Of a stretch of 64,000 nt of DNA, positions 27,645 through 38,042 are shown in pieces (the stretch's first letter is position 1; each line of letters opens with the position of its first letter). The translations under genes and the position numbers were made by a program. Origin of the DNA: Mycobacterium parmense (lineage in GTDB: Bacteria > Actinomycetota > Actinomycetes > Mycobacteriales > Mycobacteriaceae); NCBI RefSeq assembly GCF_010730575.1, contig NZ_AP022614.1:2418001-2482000 (forward strand). The letters are read 5' to 3'. The notes beneath the pieces were generated by a model. That model saw only the letters and a program-made list of their open reading frames with translations. It was not told the DNA's origin and made no database searches.

Positions 27645-29892
27645 CGGCGGGGGCGGGGTCAGCAGGGGCGGCCCCATTCTCGGCCCCGTCGTCTTCGGCC
27701 ACCAGCACCAGCGAGATCTTGCCCCGCTTGTCGATGTCGGCGATCTCCACCCGCAGCTTGTCGCCGACGTTCACCACGTCCTCGACCTTCGCGATCCGCT
27801 TGCCACGGCCGAGCTTGGAGATGTGCACCAGGCCGTCACGCCCGGGCAGCAGCGACACGAACGCGCCGAAATCGGTTGTCTTGACCACGGTTCCGAGGAA
27901 CCGCTCGCCGACAGTCGGCAGCTGCGGGTTGGCGATGGCGTTGATCCGGTCGATCGCGGCCTGCGCCGAGGGCCCGTCGGTCGCCCCGACGAACACGGTG
28001 CCGTCGTCCTCGATGGAGATCTGCGCGCCGGTCTCCTCGGTGATCGCGTTGATCACCTTGCCCTTGGGGCCGATGACCTCGCCGATCTTGTCGACCGGGA
28101 CCTTGATGGTGGTCACCCGGGGCGCGTACGGGCTCATCTCGTCGGGACCGTCGATGGCCTCGGCCATCACCTCGAGGATGGTCAGCCGCGCGTCCTTGGC
28201 CTGGGCCAGAGCGCCCGCCAGCACCTGCGACGGGATCCCGTCGAGCTTGGTGTCCAGCTGCAGCGCGGTGACGTAGTCCTTGGTGCCGGCGCACTTGAAG
28301 TCCATGTCGCCGAACGCGTCCTCGGCGCCCAGGATGTCGGTCAGGGTGACGAAGCGGCGCTCGGTCTTGCCGTCCACTTCGATGTCGTCGGAGACCAGGC
28401 CCATCGCGATGCCGGCCACCGGCGCCTTCAGCGGCACCCCGGCGTTGAGCAGCGCCAGCGTGGACGCGCACACCGACCCCATCGAGGTCGAACCGTTGGA
28501 GCCCAGTGCTTCGGACACCTGCCGAATGGCGTAGGGGAACTCCTCGACGCTGGGCAGCACGGGAATCAGGGCCCGCTCGGCCAGCGCGCCGTGCCCGATC
28601 TCGCGCCGCTTGGGCGAGCCGACCCGGCCGGTCTCGCCGGTGGAGAACGGCGGGAAGTTGTAGTGGTGCATGTACCGCTTGGACGTTTCCGGCCCCAGCG
28701 AGTCGATCTGCTGGGCCATCTTGACCATGTCGAGCGTGGTGACGCCCAGGATCTGCGTCTCGCCGCGCTCGAACAGGGCGCTGCCGTGCGCCCGCGGCAC
28801 CACGGACACCTCGGCCGACAGCGCGCGGATGTCGGTGATGCCACGGCCGTCGATGCGGAAGTGGTCGGTCAGGATGCGCTGGCGGACCAGCTTCTTGGTC
28901 AGCGAGCGGAACGCGGCGCTGACCTCTTTCTCCCGACCCTCATAGGTGCCGGCCAACCGCTCGAGGACCTCGGCCTTGAGCTCGTCGATGCGCGCGTCGC
29001 GCTCGGCCTTGCCGCCGATGGTCAGCGCCTTGGCCAGCTCCTCGGTGGCCACCGAGGACACCGAGTAGTAGACGTCGTCGGCGTAATCCGGGAACACCGG
29101 GTACTCGCCGGTGGGTTTGGCGGCCGCGTCGGCCAGCTCCTGCTGCGCGGTGCACAGCGCGGCGATGAACGGCTTGGCGGCCTCCAGGCCTTGCGCCACA
29201 ACGGTTTCCGTCGGCGCCTGGGCGCCGCCCTCGACCAGCTCGATGAGCTTTTCGGTGGCCTCGGCCTCGACCATCATGATCGCGACGTCCTGCTGGTCGT
29301 CGCCGACTATCCGGCCCGCGACCACCATGTCGAACACCGCCCGCTCGAGCTGCTCGACGGTGGGGAACGCGACCCACGTTCCGTCGATGAGCGCCACCCG
29401 GACACCCCCGACGGGACCGGAGAACGGCAGGCCGGAGATCTGGGTGGACGCCGACGCCGCGTTGATGGCCAGCACGTCGTAGAGGTCGTTGGGGTCCAGG
29501 CTGAGGATCGTCACGACGACCTGGATCTCGTTGCGCAGCCCACTGACGAACGATGGCCGCAGCGGGCGGTCGATCAGCCGGCAGGTCAGGATGGCGTCGG
29601 TGGAGGGGCGGCCCTCGCGGCGGAAGAACGAGCCCGGGATGCGGCCCGCGGCGTACATCCGCTCCTCGACGTCGATGGTCAGCGGGAAGAAGTCGAAGTG
29701 CTCCTTGGGGCTCTTGCTGGCGGTGGTCGCCGACAACAGCATGTTCTCGTCGTCGAGGTAGGCGACGACGGCGCCGGCGGCCTGCTGGGCCAGCCGGCCG
29801 GTCTCAAAGCGGATGGTGCGGGAGCCGAAACTCCCGTTGTCGATGGTGGCGGTCGCCTCGAACACGCCCTGTTCGATTTCAGCTACAGACAT
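27625..29892 (-). CDS. gpsI: Polyribonucleotide nucleotidyltransferase (PNPase)
   Basis: PNPase degrades RNA from the 3' end with phosphate. The 755-residue protein has two RNase PH domains (N-terminal with [20 protein letters not shown]; second with [20 protein letters not shown] and [19 protein letters not shown]), a KH domain ([20 protein letters not shown]) and an S1 domain ([20 protein letters not shown]). It lies downstream of rpsO, an arrangement conserved in bacteria, and upstream of pepR. Confidence 0.96.
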   Translation of the reverse strand: MSVAEIEQGVFEATATIDNGSFGSRTIRFETGRLAQQAAGAVVAYLDDENMLLSATTASKSPKEHFDFFPLTIDVEERMYAAGRIPGSFFRREGRPSTDAILTCRLIDRPLRPSFVSGLRNEIQVVVTILSLDPNDLYDVLAINAASASTQISGLPFSGPVGGVRVALIDGTWVAFPTVEQLERAVFDMVVAGRIVGDDQQDVAIMMVEAEATEKLIELVEGGAQAPTETVVAQGLEAAKPFIAALCTAQQELADAAAKPTGEYPVFPDYADDVYYSVSSVATEELAKALTIGGKAERDARIDELKAEVLERLAGTYEGREKEVSAAFRSLTKKLVRQRILTDHFRIDGRGITDIRALSAEVSVVPRAHGSALFERGETQILGVTTLDMVKMAQQIDSLGPETSKRYMHHYNFPPFSTGETGRVGSPKRREIGHGALAERALIPVLPSVEEFPYAIRQVSEALGSNGSTSMGSVCASTLALLNAGVPLKAPVAGIAMGLVSDDIEVDGKTERRFVTLTDILGAEDAFGDMDFKCAGTKDYVTALQLDTKLDGIPSQVLAGALAQAKDARLTILEVMAEAIDGPDEMSPYAPRVTTIKVPVDKIGEVIGPKGKVINAITEETGAQISIEDDGTVFVGATDGPSAQAAIDRINAIANPQLPTVGERFLGTVVKTTDFGAFVSLLPGRDGLVHISKLGRGKRIAKVEDVVNVGDKLRVEIADIDKRGKISLVLVAEDDGAENGAAPADPAPADAASSV

Positions 29893-30220
29893 AGGTGTCC
29901 GTACTGCCTCTCTGGTATTCGGCTTTTTCGCGCGTCAATGCAGAGTCCGGAGAGCGGAAGTCTGAATACGGCTACGGCCATCGATCGAAGCGGCCGACCT
30001 GCCCCAGATCCGGAGAGCCCGGCAGCCACTACCGAAGACCGCCCGATGCAGACTGGGCTGCTCTCTCGGAGGTGCGTAGTGACACGCTGGAACGGCACAC
30101 GCGGATCTGCGTGTCCGCACCGTTTGCCCAGGCCGAAACGGCCCAGAACGCCCTCACTCTACACGGGGAAACAACGGCCGCCAGCGGGCCTGCCGAATAT
30201 CGCGGCGGACGCCGCCCAGG
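29893..30220. other. 328-base gap between rpsO and gpsI
   Basis: No coding sequence was seen. On the minus strand, a 6-bp hairpin GCGGCG-TC-CGCCGC (30202-30215) begins 5 bases after the rpsO stop and ACACGC-6-GCGTGT (30097-30114) forms another; either could be a processing site or weak terminator. A TTGACG (29933-29938) about 40 bases before gpsI may be a -35 element, but no good -10 follows at normal spacing. Confidence 0.4.
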
Positions 30221-30490
30221 TCAGCGGCGCAGGCCCAGGCGCTCGACCAGCGCGCGGTAGCGCGCCACGTCGATCTGCGCCACGTACTTGAGCAGCCGGC
30301 GGCGGCGCCCGACCAGCAGCAGCAGGCCGCGGCGCGAGTGGTGGTCGTGCTTGTGCACCTTGAGGTGCTCGGTGAGGTCGGCGATCCGCTTGGTCAGCAG
30401 CGCCACCTGGGCCTCCGGGGACCCGGTGTCGGTGTCGTGCAGGCCGTAGGTGCCCAGGATCTCTTTTTTCTGCTCGGCAGTAAGCGCCAC
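30221..30490 (-). CDS. rpsO: 30S ribosomal protein S15
   Basis: An 89-residue S15, exactly the usual length. It has [40 protein letters not shown], the 16S-rRNA-binding [20 protein letters not shown] and the C-terminal [12 protein letters not shown]. The GTG at 30490 has GGAG at ribosome-binding distance; an open frame upstream to 30595 has no S15 character. Confidence 0.96.
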   Translation of the reverse strand: MALTAEQKKEILGTYGLHDTDTGSPEAQVALLTKRIADLTEHLKVHKHDHHSRRGLLLLVGRRRRLLKYVAQIDVARYRALVERLGLRR

Positions 30491-30608
30491 GAAACTATCT
30501 CCATCCAATGGTCCGCGAACAAGAATCACGGCGCGGCCACCGCGAACCGCAGCACGCGCCGATGTCGTCGCAAAGTTTAGCAGCAGAGCACCCAACGGCC
30601 GGATTCGT

Positions 30609-31583
30609 CTAATCGGCGTCCAGCAGGGCCCGCGCCTTGTCGGTGTCCTTGCCCATCTTGTCGATCAGGTCTTTGACCGTGTCGAACTTGCGCTGCCCGC
30701 GGATGCGGGCGACGAAGTCCAGCGCCACATGCTGTCCGTAGAGGTCGGCGTCGGTGTCCAGGACGAACGCCTCGACGGTGCGGGTGCGCCCGGAGAACGT
30801 CGGGTTGGTGCCGACGGAGACCGCGGCTTGGTAGCGCTCCCCGGGCACCACGGTGCCGGTCACCGGGCCGTGCCCGAGGACGGTGAACCAGGCGGCGTAC
30901 ACCCCGTCGGCGGGGATCGCCGAATACATCGGCGGGGCCACGTTGGCGGTGGGAAAGCCCAGCTCGGCGCCTCGGCCGTGACCGCGGACGACGACGCCCT
31001 CGACGCGGTGCGGACGGCCGAGTGCCTCCATGGCCGCCACCACGTCCCCGGCGTCCACGCACGACCGGATGTAGGTCGAGGAGTACGTCACCGTCTCGTT
31101 GCTGAGGTGCTCGGTCAGCAGCGACATCGACTCGACCGCGAACCCGAACCGCTCCCCGGCGCGGCGCAGGGTCTCGACGTTGCCGGCCGCCTTCTTGCCG
31201 AAGGTGAAGTTCTCGCCCACCACGACCTCGACCACGTGCAGGTGCTCGACCAGCAGCTCGTGCACATAGCGGTCCGGCGTGAGCTTCATGAAATCGCTGG
31301 TGAACGGCATCACCAGAAAGACGTCTATGCCCAGCTCCTCGACCAGCTCGGCGCGCCGGGTCAGCGTCGTCAGCTGCGCCGGGTGGCTGCCCGGGTAGAC
31401 GACTTCCATCGGGTGCGGGTCGAACGTCATCAGCACCGTGGGCACGTCGCGCGCGCGACCGGCCTTCACCGCGTGGGCGATGATCTCGGCGTGGCCACGG
31501 TGCACACCATCGAAAACCCCGATGGTGAGCACGCACCTGCCCCAGTCCGTGGGAATCTCGTCTTGGCCGCGCCACCGCTGCAC
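30609..31583 (-). CDS. ribF: Bifunctional riboflavin kinase / FAD synthetase
   Basis: RibF phosphorylates riboflavin to FMN and adenylates it to FAD. The 324-residue protein has the FAD synthetase nucleotidyltransferase motif [13 protein letters not shown] near the N-terminus, [13 protein letters not shown], and FSSTYIR-like [14 protein letters not shown]; the riboflavin kinase domain follows with [13 protein letters not shown] and [10 protein letters not shown]. The GTG at 31583 has TAGGCT 7 bases upstream. M. tuberculosis Rv2786c is closely similar. It is divergent from sirR. Confidence 0.95.
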   Translation of the reverse strand: MQRWRGQDEIPTDWGRCVLTIGVFDGVHRGHAEIIAHAVKAGRARDVPTVLMTFDPHPMEVVYPGSHPAQLTTLTRRAELVEELGIDVFLVMPFTSDFMKLTPDRYVHELLVEHLHVVEVVVGENFTFGKKAAGNVETLRRAGERFGFAVESMSLLTEHLSNETVTYSSTYIRSCVDAGDVVAAMEALGRPHRVEGVVVRGHGRGAELGFPTANVAPPMYSAIPADGVYAAWFTVLGHGPVTGTVVPGERYQAAVSVGTNPTFSGRTRTVEAFVLDTDADLYGQHVALDFVARIRGQRKFDTVKDLIDKMGKDTDKARALLDAD

Positions 31584-31590
31584 GTCCGCA

Positions 31591-31596
31591 AGCCTA
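31591..31596 (-). promoter_or_regulatory. -10 hexamer of ribF (leaderless type)
   Basis: Minus-strand TAGGCT, 7 bases before the GTG at 31583. Confidence 0.5.
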
Positions 31597-31661
31597 CGGC
31601 GCGAAGCGGCCGGCCGGGAGGTCCGGCGTCAGGGATCACGCAAGATCGCGCGCGCGTTGCC

Positions 31662-31667
31662 TAGACT
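31662..31667 (+). promoter_or_regulatory. -10 hexamer of sirR/mntR (leaderless type)
   Basis: TAGACT, 8 bases before the GTG at 31676. Confidence 0.45.
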
Positions 31668-31675
31668 TCTGCACT

Positions 31676-32380
31676 GTGAGGGCTGACGAGGAGCGTGGCG
31701 GTCTCACCGCGGTCGGCCAGGACTACCTGAAAGCCATCTGGAACGCCCAGGAGTGGTCCTCGGAAGGCGCGCCGCCGAAGGTCAGCACCAAAATGCTGGC
31801 CGAGAAGATCGGGGTGTCGGCCAGCACCGCGTCGGAGTCGATCCGCAAGCTGGCCGAGCAGGGCCTTGTCGACCACGAGAAGTACGGCGCGGTGACCCTG
31901 ACCGCCGACGGGCGCCGGGCGGCGCTGGAAATGGTGCGCCGGCACCGGCTGCTGGAAACGTTCCTGGTCAACGAACTCGGCTATGGCTGGGACGAGGTGC
32001 ACGACGAGGCCGAGGTGCTCGAGCACGCGGTGTCGGATCGCCTGGTGGCGCGCATCGACGCCAAGCTGGGCTTCCCGCAGCGGGATCCGCACGGCGACCC
32101 CATCCCGGCGTCGGATGGGCAGGTGCCCACGCCGCCGGCCCGCCAGCTGTGGGCCTGCGACGACGGCGACACCGCGACGGTGGCCCGCATCTCCGACGCC
32201 GACCCGCAGATGCTGCGCTACTTCGCCGGGGTCGGGATCAATCTCGACTCGCGGCTGCGGGTGCTGACCCGCCGCGAATTCGCCGGCATGATCTCGGTGG
32301 CCATCGAGTCCGGCGACGGTGCCGAGACCACCGTCGACCTGGGCAGCCCGGCGGCCAGGGCCATCTGGGTGGTGGCCTAG
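31676..32380 (+). CDS. sirR: DtxR-family metal-dependent repressor (SirR/MntR)
   Basis: A 234-residue iron/manganese-dependent repressor homologous to Rv2788. The N-terminal winged helix has GQDYLKAIWNAQE and KMLAEKIGVSASTASESIRK. The dimerisation and metal-binding domain follows with RHRLLETFLVNELGYGWDEV, HDEAEVLEHAVSDRLVARID (metal ligands among these Glu, His and Asp residues). A C-terminal SH3-like/FeoA domain begins near residue 155. In M. tuberculosis the homologue acts with manganese. It is divergent from ribF. Confidence 0.9.
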   Translation: MRADEERGGLTAVGQDYLKAIWNAQEWSSEGAPPKVSTKMLAEKIGVSASTASESIRKLAEQGLVDHEKYGAVTLTADGRRAALEMVRRHRLLETFLVNELGYGWDEVHDEAEVLEHAVSDRLVARIDAKLGFPQRDPHGDPIPASDGQVPTPPARQLWACDDGDTATVARISDADPQMLRYFAGVGINLDSRLRVLTRREFAGMISVAIESGDGAETTVDLGSPAARAIWVVA

Positions 32381-32392
32381 TCCGTCGCTGAC

Positions 32393-32452
32393 GCCGAGCG
32401 TGCAGTCACGGCGACATTTCGGCCGGTTTCTCGCGTTGAGTGCACGCTCGGC
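32393..32452. terminator. Long inverted repeat between convergent sirR and truB
   Basis: GCCGAGCGTGCA (32393-32404) pairs exactly with TGCACGCTCGGC (32441-32452). Inside, TCA/TGA and GCGA/TCGC extend the stem with mismatches, leaving a loop of about 16 bases. It fills most of the 99-base gap between two converging genes, so a bidirectional terminator is likely. Elements with this GAGCGTGCA stem look like a dispersed mycobacterial intergenic repeat. Confidence 0.6.
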
Positions 32453-32479
32453 GCGAGACGGGCCCGCCCCGGCGTATGC

Positions 32480-33385
32480 CTAGAGTGTCGACGGGCGGAT
32501 GACCACCACCGACCTGGTCCGATCGCGTTCGTCGCGCAGCAGCGCCACCACCCGCCCGTCGGCGTCGCAGGCCGCGTACACGCCGTCGATGCCGGCCGGG
32601 GACAGCGCCCGGCCGTTGGCGGTCGCGGCGGCCTCTTCGGCGGTGAGGTCGCGCCGCGGAAACATCCGCAGGCACGCCTCGTCCAGCGTCCAGCTCAGCC
32701 CGGGCCGCTCCCCCAGGTCATCGAGCGTTCGCGCCGCGGCCAGGTCGAAGTCGCCGACGCGGGTGCGCCGCAACGCCGTCAGATGCCCGCCGACCCCGAG
32801 GGCGGCACCGAGGTCGCGGGCCAGGGCGCGGATGTAGGTGCCCGACGAGCAGTCCACCTCCACGTCGAGGTCGACCAGCTCGTCGTGGGGCCGGACGGCC
32901 AACACCTCGAACCGGTCGATGCGGACCGGCCGGGCGGCCAGTTCCACGGCGTGGCCCTCGCGGACCAACCGGTAGGCGCGCCGGCCGTCCACCTTGACTG
33001 CGCTGACCGCCGACGGCACCTGCGCGATGTCGCCGCGCAGCCCCGCAACCGCGGCCGCGATGCCGTCCTGCGTGAGGTGCGCCGCCGAAACGGTCTGCAG
33101 CACTTCGCCTTCGGCGTCCTCGGTGGAGGTGGTCTGGCCGAGCCGCACGGTGGCGGCGTAGGACTTCGACGCCGCGGTCAGCAGGCCGAGGATCTTGGTG
33201 GCACGTTCGACGCCGACCACCAGCACGCCGGTGGCCATCGGGTCCAGCGTGCCGGCGTGTCCCACCCGGCGGGTGGCGAAGATGCGCCGGCAGCGCGCCA
33301 CCACGTCGTGGCTCGTCAGCCCGGCCGGCTTGTCGACGACGACCAGCCCCGCAGAAGTTGCCGGCCCGGCCGGGGTTGCGCTCAC
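32480..33385 (-). CDS. truB: tRNA pseudouridine-55 synthase
   Basis: TruB converts U55 to pseudouridine in tRNA. The 301-residue protein has [20 protein letters not shown], the catalytic aspartate in [20 protein letters not shown], and the RNA-binding [17 protein letters not shown]. The GTG at 33385 overlaps the pptT stop by four bases, so it is the last gene of the pptH-pptT-truB operon. Confidence 0.95.
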   Translation of the reverse strand: MSATPAGPATSAGLVVVDKPAGLTSHDVVARCRRIFATRRVGHAGTLDPMATGVLVVGVERATKILGLLTAASKSYAATVRLGQTTSTEDAEGEVLQTVSAAHLTQDGIAAAVAGLRGDIAQVPSAVSAVKVDGRRAYRLVREGHAVELAARPVRIDRFEVLAVRPHDELVDLDVEVDCSSGTYIRALARDLGAALGVGGHLTALRRTRVGDFDLAAARTLDDLGERPGLSWTLDEACLRMFPRRDLTAEEAAATANGRALSPAGIDGVYAACDADGRVVALLRDERDRTRSVVVIRPSTL

Positions 33386-34074
33386 AGCACGATGGCGGTC
33401 AGCACCAGCCCGCGCTCGACCGACCAGCGTCCCCGCAGCGCGGTCAGCGGCGGACCGCAAAGCGCCTCCGGATCGATCAGGATCTTGGAGACGAACGACC
33501 CCGTCGCCCCGGCCGCGTCGACGTCGAAGACGATGTGGGCGTCCTCGAAGCCGAGCCACCGGCCGGTCAGCGGGAACCACGCCTTGTACGTTGCCTCCTT
33601 GGCGCAGAACAGGATCCGATCCCAGTGCAGACCCTGGGGCAGCGTGGCCTGCTCGTGGCGCTCCTCGGGGACGGTGATCGCGTCCAGCACACCCTGCGGC
33701 AGCACGTCGTGCGGTTCGGCATCGATGCCCACCGAACGCACCGCCCCGGCGCGCCCGACCACCGCGCCGCGGTATCCCGTGCAATGGGTGAGGCTGCCCA
33801 CCACGCCGTCGGGCCAGCGGGGTTCGCCCTTCTCGCCCTTGAGGATCGGCGCCGCAGGGAAGCCGAGTTCGCCCAGCGCGATCCGGGCGCAGTGGCGCGC
33901 GGTGATGAACTCGTTGCGCCGCTTGGCAACCGACTTCGCGATCAGCGGCTCCTCCTCGGGCAGCGGCGCGAGCCCGGGCGGATCCGAATAGAGCTCGGCG
34001 TAGGCGAGCTCTGCGGCCCCCGAATCGAGCAGGGTCGCCGGCAGCACCGACGACACCAGAGCGTGCCCCGTCAT
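33382..34074 (-). CDS. pptT: 4'-phosphopantetheinyl transferase PptT
   Basis: PptT transfers the phosphopantetheine arm of CoA to acyl- and peptidyl-carrier proteins needed for mycolic acids, polyketides and mycobactin. The 230-residue protein has the family motifs [30 protein letters not shown] with the magnesium-binding Asp, and the signature [20 protein letters not shown] with Glu and Lys. It is very close to Rv2794c. It is coupled by four-base overlaps to the opposing hydrolase PptH upstream and to truB downstream. Confidence 0.95.
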   Translation of the reverse strand: MTGHALVSSVLPATLLDSGAAELAYAELYSDPPGLAPLPEEEPLIAKSVAKRRNEFITARHCARIALGELGFPAAPILKGEKGEPRWPDGVVGSLTHCTGYRGAVVGRAGAVRSVGIDAEPHDVLPQGVLDAITVPEERHEQATLPQGLHWDRILFCAKEATYKAWFPLTGRWLGFEDAHIVFDVDAAGATGSFVSKILIDPEALCGPPLTALRGRWSVERGLVLTAIVL

Positions 34075-35048
34075 CGTGATTGCCGCTGCCGCAACCGTTC
34101 CCGGAACTGCACGGCCTGCCGGCGCATCTCGGGGGTGATCGTGAAGTGGCCGCCGAACTCGTTGAGATAGCCCGGCGGATAGTGGGGATCCGGCAGCACC
34201 TGCCGCAGCCACGTATACGGCTTGCGCCGCCGCCACTCGCGGGGATAACCCACCGACACTTCCTCGAAGCGCACGTCGTCGTACCAGCTGGTGCGCGGGA
34301 TGTGCAGGTGACCGTAGACCGAGCACACCGCGTTGTAGCGGGTGTGCCAGTCGGCGGTCTTGGTGGTTCCGCACCACAGCGAGAACTCGGGGTAGAACAG
34401 CGCCTCGCAGGGGTCGCGGACCAGCGGGAAGTGGTTGACCAGGACGGTCGGCGTCATCCAGTCCAGCTTCTCGAGCCGCGCCCGGGTGATGTCGAGCCGT
34501 TCGCGGCACCACGCGTCCCGCGTCGGGTAGGGCTCCGGCGACAGCAGGAACTCGTCGGTGGCCACGACGTTGCGCTCCCGCGCGATGGCCAGGCCCTCGG
34601 CTTTGCTGGTCGCGCCCTCGGGCAGGAAGCTGTAGTCGTAGAGCAGGAACATCGGCACGATCGTGGCCGGGCCGCCGCGCTCGGTCCACACCGGGAACGG
34701 GTGCTCGGGGGTCACCACGCCCATCTCGTCGCACATGTTGACCAGGTAGTCGTAGCGCGACTTGCCGAAGATCTGCATCGGGTCGCGGTTGGTGGTCCAC
34801 AACTCGTGGTTGCCGGGCACCCAGATCACCTTGGCGAACCGCCGCCGCAGGGTGTCGAGCGCCCAGCGGATCTCGTCGGTGCGTTCGGCGACGTCGCCGG
34901 CGACGATCAGCCAGTCCTCCGGCGAGGCCGGGTGCAGCGACTCGGTGATCGGCTTGTTCCCCAGATGCCCGGTGTGCAGGTCGGAAACCGCCCACAGCGT
35001 GGGCTGGGGGGTCGGCTGCCCCCCGTTCGTCGATTGCTGCCCGGCCAT
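34071..35048 (-). CDS. pptH: Phosphopantetheinyl hydrolase PptH (metallophosphoesterase)
   Basis: A 325-residue calcineurin-like metallophosphoesterase homologous to Rv2795c. Metal-binding motifs are SDLHTGH (D-X-H), VAGDVAE (GD), VPGNHELW (GNHE), VLVNHFPL and [11 protein letters not shown] (GHXH). In M. tuberculosis this enzyme removes phosphopantetheine from carrier proteins, opposing PptT (published as PptH). The next gene is pptT, with a four-base overlap. The ATG at 35048 has TAGGGT 8 bases upstream. Confidence 0.9.
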   Translation of the reverse strand: MAGQQSTNGGQPTPQPTLWAVSDLHTGHLGNKPITESLHPASPEDWLIVAGDVAERTDEIRWALDTLRRRFAKVIWVPGNHELWTTNRDPMQIFGKSRYDYLVNMCDEMGVVTPEHPFPVWTERGGPATIVPMFLLYDYSFLPEGATSKAEGLAIARERNVVATDEFLLSPEPYPTRDAWCRERLDITRARLEKLDWMTPTVLVNHFPLVRDPCEALFYPEFSLWCGTTKTADWHTRYNAVCSVYGHLHIPRTSWYDDVRFEEVSVGYPREWRRRKPYTWLRQVLPDPHYPPGYLNEFGGHFTITPEMRRQAVQFRERLRQRQSR

Positions 35049-35056
35049 GAACAACC

Positions 35057-35062
35057 ACCCTA
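35057..35062 (-). promoter_or_regulatory. -10 hexamer of the pptH-pptT-truB operon
   Basis: Minus-strand TAGGGT, 8 bases before the pptH ATG. Confidence 0.4.
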
Positions 35063-35187
35063 ACGACTCGATCGCGGCGAGCCCTCCCCGCTGCCGCGGG
35101 AGTACCCGGGTTTCGGTGTGACGCCCGCACGCGACTTGTACACTCCGGGCAGGAACCGCCGACGCGTACCCCGGGGCGGGGTAGGAG

Positions 35188-35778
35188 ATGCCGATGTTCG
35201 CCAAGTTGCGCCTGCTGGGTGCGCTCGGCGCCCTGGCGGCCGGGGTCGTCGGCGGCGCCGTCGGCTGGCAGGGTCCGGCGTCGGGGCCCGGCGGACACGA
35301 CCCGGTCGAGCTGCGGTCGACCGCCGAGCCCCTGGAAACGACGATGAAGAGCCCGATCGTGGCGACCACCGACCCCAGCCCGTTCGACGCCTGCCAGGAC
35401 ATCCCGTTCGACGTCATCCAGCGGCTCGGCCTGGCCTTCACGCCGCCCGAACACGAAGACGGGCTGCGCTGCCACTTCGACGCCGGCAACTACCAGGTGG
35501 CCGTCGAGCCCATCGTGTGGCGCACCTACGCCCAGACCCTGCCCCCCGACGCCGTCGAGACGACCATCCAGGGCCACCGCGCGGCGCAGTACTGGGTGCT
35601 CAAGCCGACGTACCACAACAGCTACTGGTACTACTCCTGCATGGTCGCGTTCAAGACCAGCTACGGCGTGATCCAGCAGTCGCTGTTCTTCTCGACGGTC
35701 TACTCCAACCCCGACGTCGACTGCATGTCCACCAACCTGCAGCGCGCCAACGACCTCGCGCCGTACTACAGGTTCTGA
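35188..35778 (+). CDS. Secreted DUF3558-like protein (Rv2799-like)
   Basis: A 196-residue exported protein. A signal peptide or N-terminal anchor (LLGALGALAAGVVGGAVGW) is followed from about residue 60 by a domain with DPSPFDACQDIPFDVIQRLG, LRCHFDAGNYQVAVE and YWYYSCMVAFKTSYG; four cysteines are present. The spacing of the first cysteines and the dominant aromatic strands resemble DUF3558 lipoproteins, but no lipobox is seen. The ATG at 35188 follows TAGGAG. The hydrolase gene downstream starts 20 bases later, as in M. tuberculosis. Confidence 0.7.
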   Translation: MPMFAKLRLLGALGALAAGVVGGAVGWQGPASGPGGHDPVELRSTAEPLETTMKSPIVATTDPSPFDACQDIPFDVIQRLGLAFTPPEHEDGLRCHFDAGNYQVAVEPIVWRTYAQTLPPDAVETTIQGHRAAQYWVLKPTYHNSYWYYSCMVAFKTSYGVIQQSLFFSTVYSNPDVDCMSTNLQRANDLAPYYRF

Positions 35779-35798
35779 GCTCCGGGGACCTGGGAAAA

Positions 35799-37514
35799 GT
35801 GGGCACGACGCCAAGCCGGCCTGCGCGCAGCAAGCGGGCAGCCGTCGACAAGCTGGGACAGCTCGGCGGGGCCGCGCTGGGACGGGTGCTGGGCCTGCGA
35901 CCGGCGACCACGAATTACACGGTGGAGCGCGTGGCGGTGCCCATGCGCGACGGGGTGCAGCTGGTGGCCGACCACTACGTGCCCGAAACGTCCAGCCCGG
36001 CCGGCACCGTGCTGATCCGCAGTCCCTACGGGCGCGGGTTTCCGTTCGCTCTCGTCTACGCCAGGCCGTACGCGGCGCGCGGCTACCACGTGGTCGTGCA
36101 GAGCGTGCGCGGGACGTTCGGGTCCGGCGGGGTGTTCGAGCCGATGGTCAACGAGGCCGCCGACGGCGCCGACACCGTCGAGTGGCTGCGCGGGCAGCCG
36201 TGGTTCACCGGGCGATTCGCCACCGTCGGGGTCTCCTACCTCGGGTTCACCCAGTGGGCGCTGCTGCACGACCCGCCGCCGGAGCTGGCCGCGTCCGTGA
36301 TCACCGCGGGGCCGCACGACTTCTTCGCCTCGGTCTGGGGCACCGGCACGTTCGCGCTCAGCGATTTCCTGGGCTGGAGCGACCTGGTCTCCCATCAGGA
36401 GGACCCGGCGCGGCTGCGGGCCGCGCTGCGGCAGGTGCGGGCTCCCCGGCTGGTGGCGCGGGCGGCTCTCGAGTTGCCGCCGGGCACCGCGGCGCGCGCA
36501 CTGCTGGGCGCCGGGGCCCCGTGGTTCGAGTCGTGGGTCGAGCACCCCGACGGCGACGACCCGTTCTGGGATTCCCTGCGGTTCGGCGAGGCGCTGGACC
36601 GGGTGGGGGTGCCGGTGCTGCTGCTGGGCGGCTGGCAGGACATCTTCCTGGAGCAGACGCTGCAGCAGTACGCGCACCTGCGCGCCCGGGGCGTCGACGC
36701 CGCGCTCACGGTCGGCCCCTGGACGCACACCCAGCTGCTCAGCCACGGGCTGGCGATCTGTTCGCGCGAGTCGCTGGACTGGGTGGACACCCACCTGTCC
36801 GGCGCACCCGCCCCGCCACGGACCAGCCGGGTCCGCGTGTACGTGACGGGGCAGGGCTGGCGCGGGACGCCGGACTGGCCGCCCGCCACCACCGAGCGTG
36901 CGCTGTACCTGCGGCCCGGCCGCTACCTGGGCGAAACGGCGCCCACGGAGCTGACGGCGGCGCCGGCGGTCAGCTTCCGCTATGAGCCCGCCGACCCGAC
37001 CCCGACCATCGGGGGGTCGCTGCTGTCCGCGGACGGCGGCTACCGCGACGACAGTGCGCTCGCGCTGCGCGACGACGTGCTCTCCTTCACCAGCGCCACC
37101 CTCACCCACGACATGTGCGTGTACGGAAACCCGGTGGTCGAGCTGGCCCACAGCTCGGACAACCCCCACGTCGACCTGTTCGCGCGGGTCAGCGAGGTCG
37201 ACGCCAAGGGGCGGTCGAGAAACGTCAGCGACGGCTACCGCCGGCTGACAGGGGCGAACGGAAGCGTCCGCGTCGAACTCGACGGGATCGCCCACCGCTT
37301 CCCGGCCGGCTCGCGCATCCGTCTGCTGATCGCCGGCAGCTGGTCGCCCCGCTTCGCGCGCAGCCTCGGCACCGGCGAACCCATCCTGACGGGCCGGCAG
37401 TCCTTGCCGGCCACCCACACCGTGCGATACGGGCCGTCGCGGCTGCTGCTTCCCGTCGGTCCCGCCGACCTGTCAGCCGACCGCGCCCCGGACCCGGTCG
37501 GCGACCGCGCCTAG
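35799..37514 (+). CDS. CocE/NonD family hydrolase (X-Pro dipeptidyl-peptidase-like, Rv2800)
   Basis: A 571-residue serine hydrolase. The alpha/beta domain has VAVPMRDGVQLVADHYVPET, LIRSPYGRG, VVQSVRGTFGSGG and the nucleophile GVSYLGFTQW. GPWTHTQLLSHG near residue 310 carries the catalytic histidine. The C-terminal jelly-roll domain is seen in VVELAHSSDNPHVDLFARVS and GSRIRLLIAGSWSPRFAR. The substrate is unknown (esters or peptides). The GTG at 35799 follows GGGAAAA. It overlaps the convergent gene by 42 bases. Confidence 0.85.
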   Translation: MGTTPSRPARSKRAAVDKLGQLGGAALGRVLGLRPATTNYTVERVAVPMRDGVQLVADHYVPETSSPAGTVLIRSPYGRGFPFALVYARPYAARGYHVVVQSVRGTFGSGGVFEPMVNEAADGADTVEWLRGQPWFTGRFATVGVSYLGFTQWALLHDPPPELAASVITAGPHDFFASVWGTGTFALSDFLGWSDLVSHQEDPARLRAALRQVRAPRLVARAALELPPGTAARALLGAGAPWFESWVEHPDGDDPFWDSLRFGEALDRVGVPVLLLGGWQDIFLEQTLQQYAHLRARGVDAALTVGPWTHTQLLSHGLAICSRESLDWVDTHLSGAPAPPRTSRVRVYVTGQGWRGTPDWPPATTERALYLRPGRYLGETAPTELTAAPAVSFRYEPADPTPTIGGSLLSADGGYRDDSALALRDDVLSFTSATLTHDMCVYGNPVVELAHSSDNPHVDLFARVSEVDAKGRSRNVSDGYRRLTGANGSVRVELDGIAHRFPAGSRIRLLIAGSWSPRFARSLGTGEPILTGRQSLPATHTVRYGPSRLLLPVGPADLSADRAPDPVGDRA

Positions 37515-38042
37515 CGCCTCCTCGTCGAGCACCGGCGCCCCCAGCTCCGGCCGCACCGGCAGCTGCACCCAGCTGGTGCAGCCCCCGAACTCGGGTACCC
37601 GCGACAGGCGCACCGGCTCGGCCAGCGGTATCACGGAGACCACCAGTACGGCCAGCTTGTGTTTGGGCCGGAAGTCGAGCCGGTCGGCGCGCACCGACTC
37701 GTCGGTCCAGATGTGCAGGTCCTCGATCGCCGAGAGCCCATCCGGGCGGTTGACGGGCTGAGCGGCAACGACTTTGGCGGCGGCGCGCACCAACAGGTGG
37801 TCCTCGGTGCTGTCACCGGACGCGGGCGCCAGCAAGTCGCGGTGTTCGGGCCGGACCCGCTCGGCGTGGCTGTGCGCGACCGTCGGGAACAGCAGGAACT
37901 CCCGGGCCGCCAACTCGAACCGCTTCTCGCCGATCCCGCCCTTGCGCAGCAGCACCCGCTGGCGGCCGTCCAGCAGCGCGTGCACCACCGCGCTCCACTC
38001 CTTGAGCGCGGGAGTACCGGAAACCTCAGCGGCAGAAGTCAT
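37473..38042 (-). CDS. DUF1802 family protein
   Basis: A 189-residue protein with the DUF1802 plan: LKEWSAVVHALLDGRQRVLL, LRKGGIGEKRFELAAREFLL, FPTVAHSHAERVRPEHRDLL and a C-terminal domain with DESVRADRLDFRPKHKLAVL. The function of the family is unknown. Its ATG overlaps the stop of the DUF2277 gene by four bases. Its end overlaps the convergent hydrolase gene. Confidence 0.78.
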   Translation of the reverse strand: MTSAAEVSGTPALKEWSAVVHALLDGRQRVLLRKGGIGEKRFELAAREFLLFPTVAHSHAERVRPEHRDLLAPASGDSTEDHLLVRAAAKVVAAQPVNRPDGLSAIEDLHIWTDESVRADRLDFRPKHKLAVLVVSVIPLAEPVRLSRVPEFGGCTSWVQLPVRPELGAPVLDEEALGAVADRVRGAVG

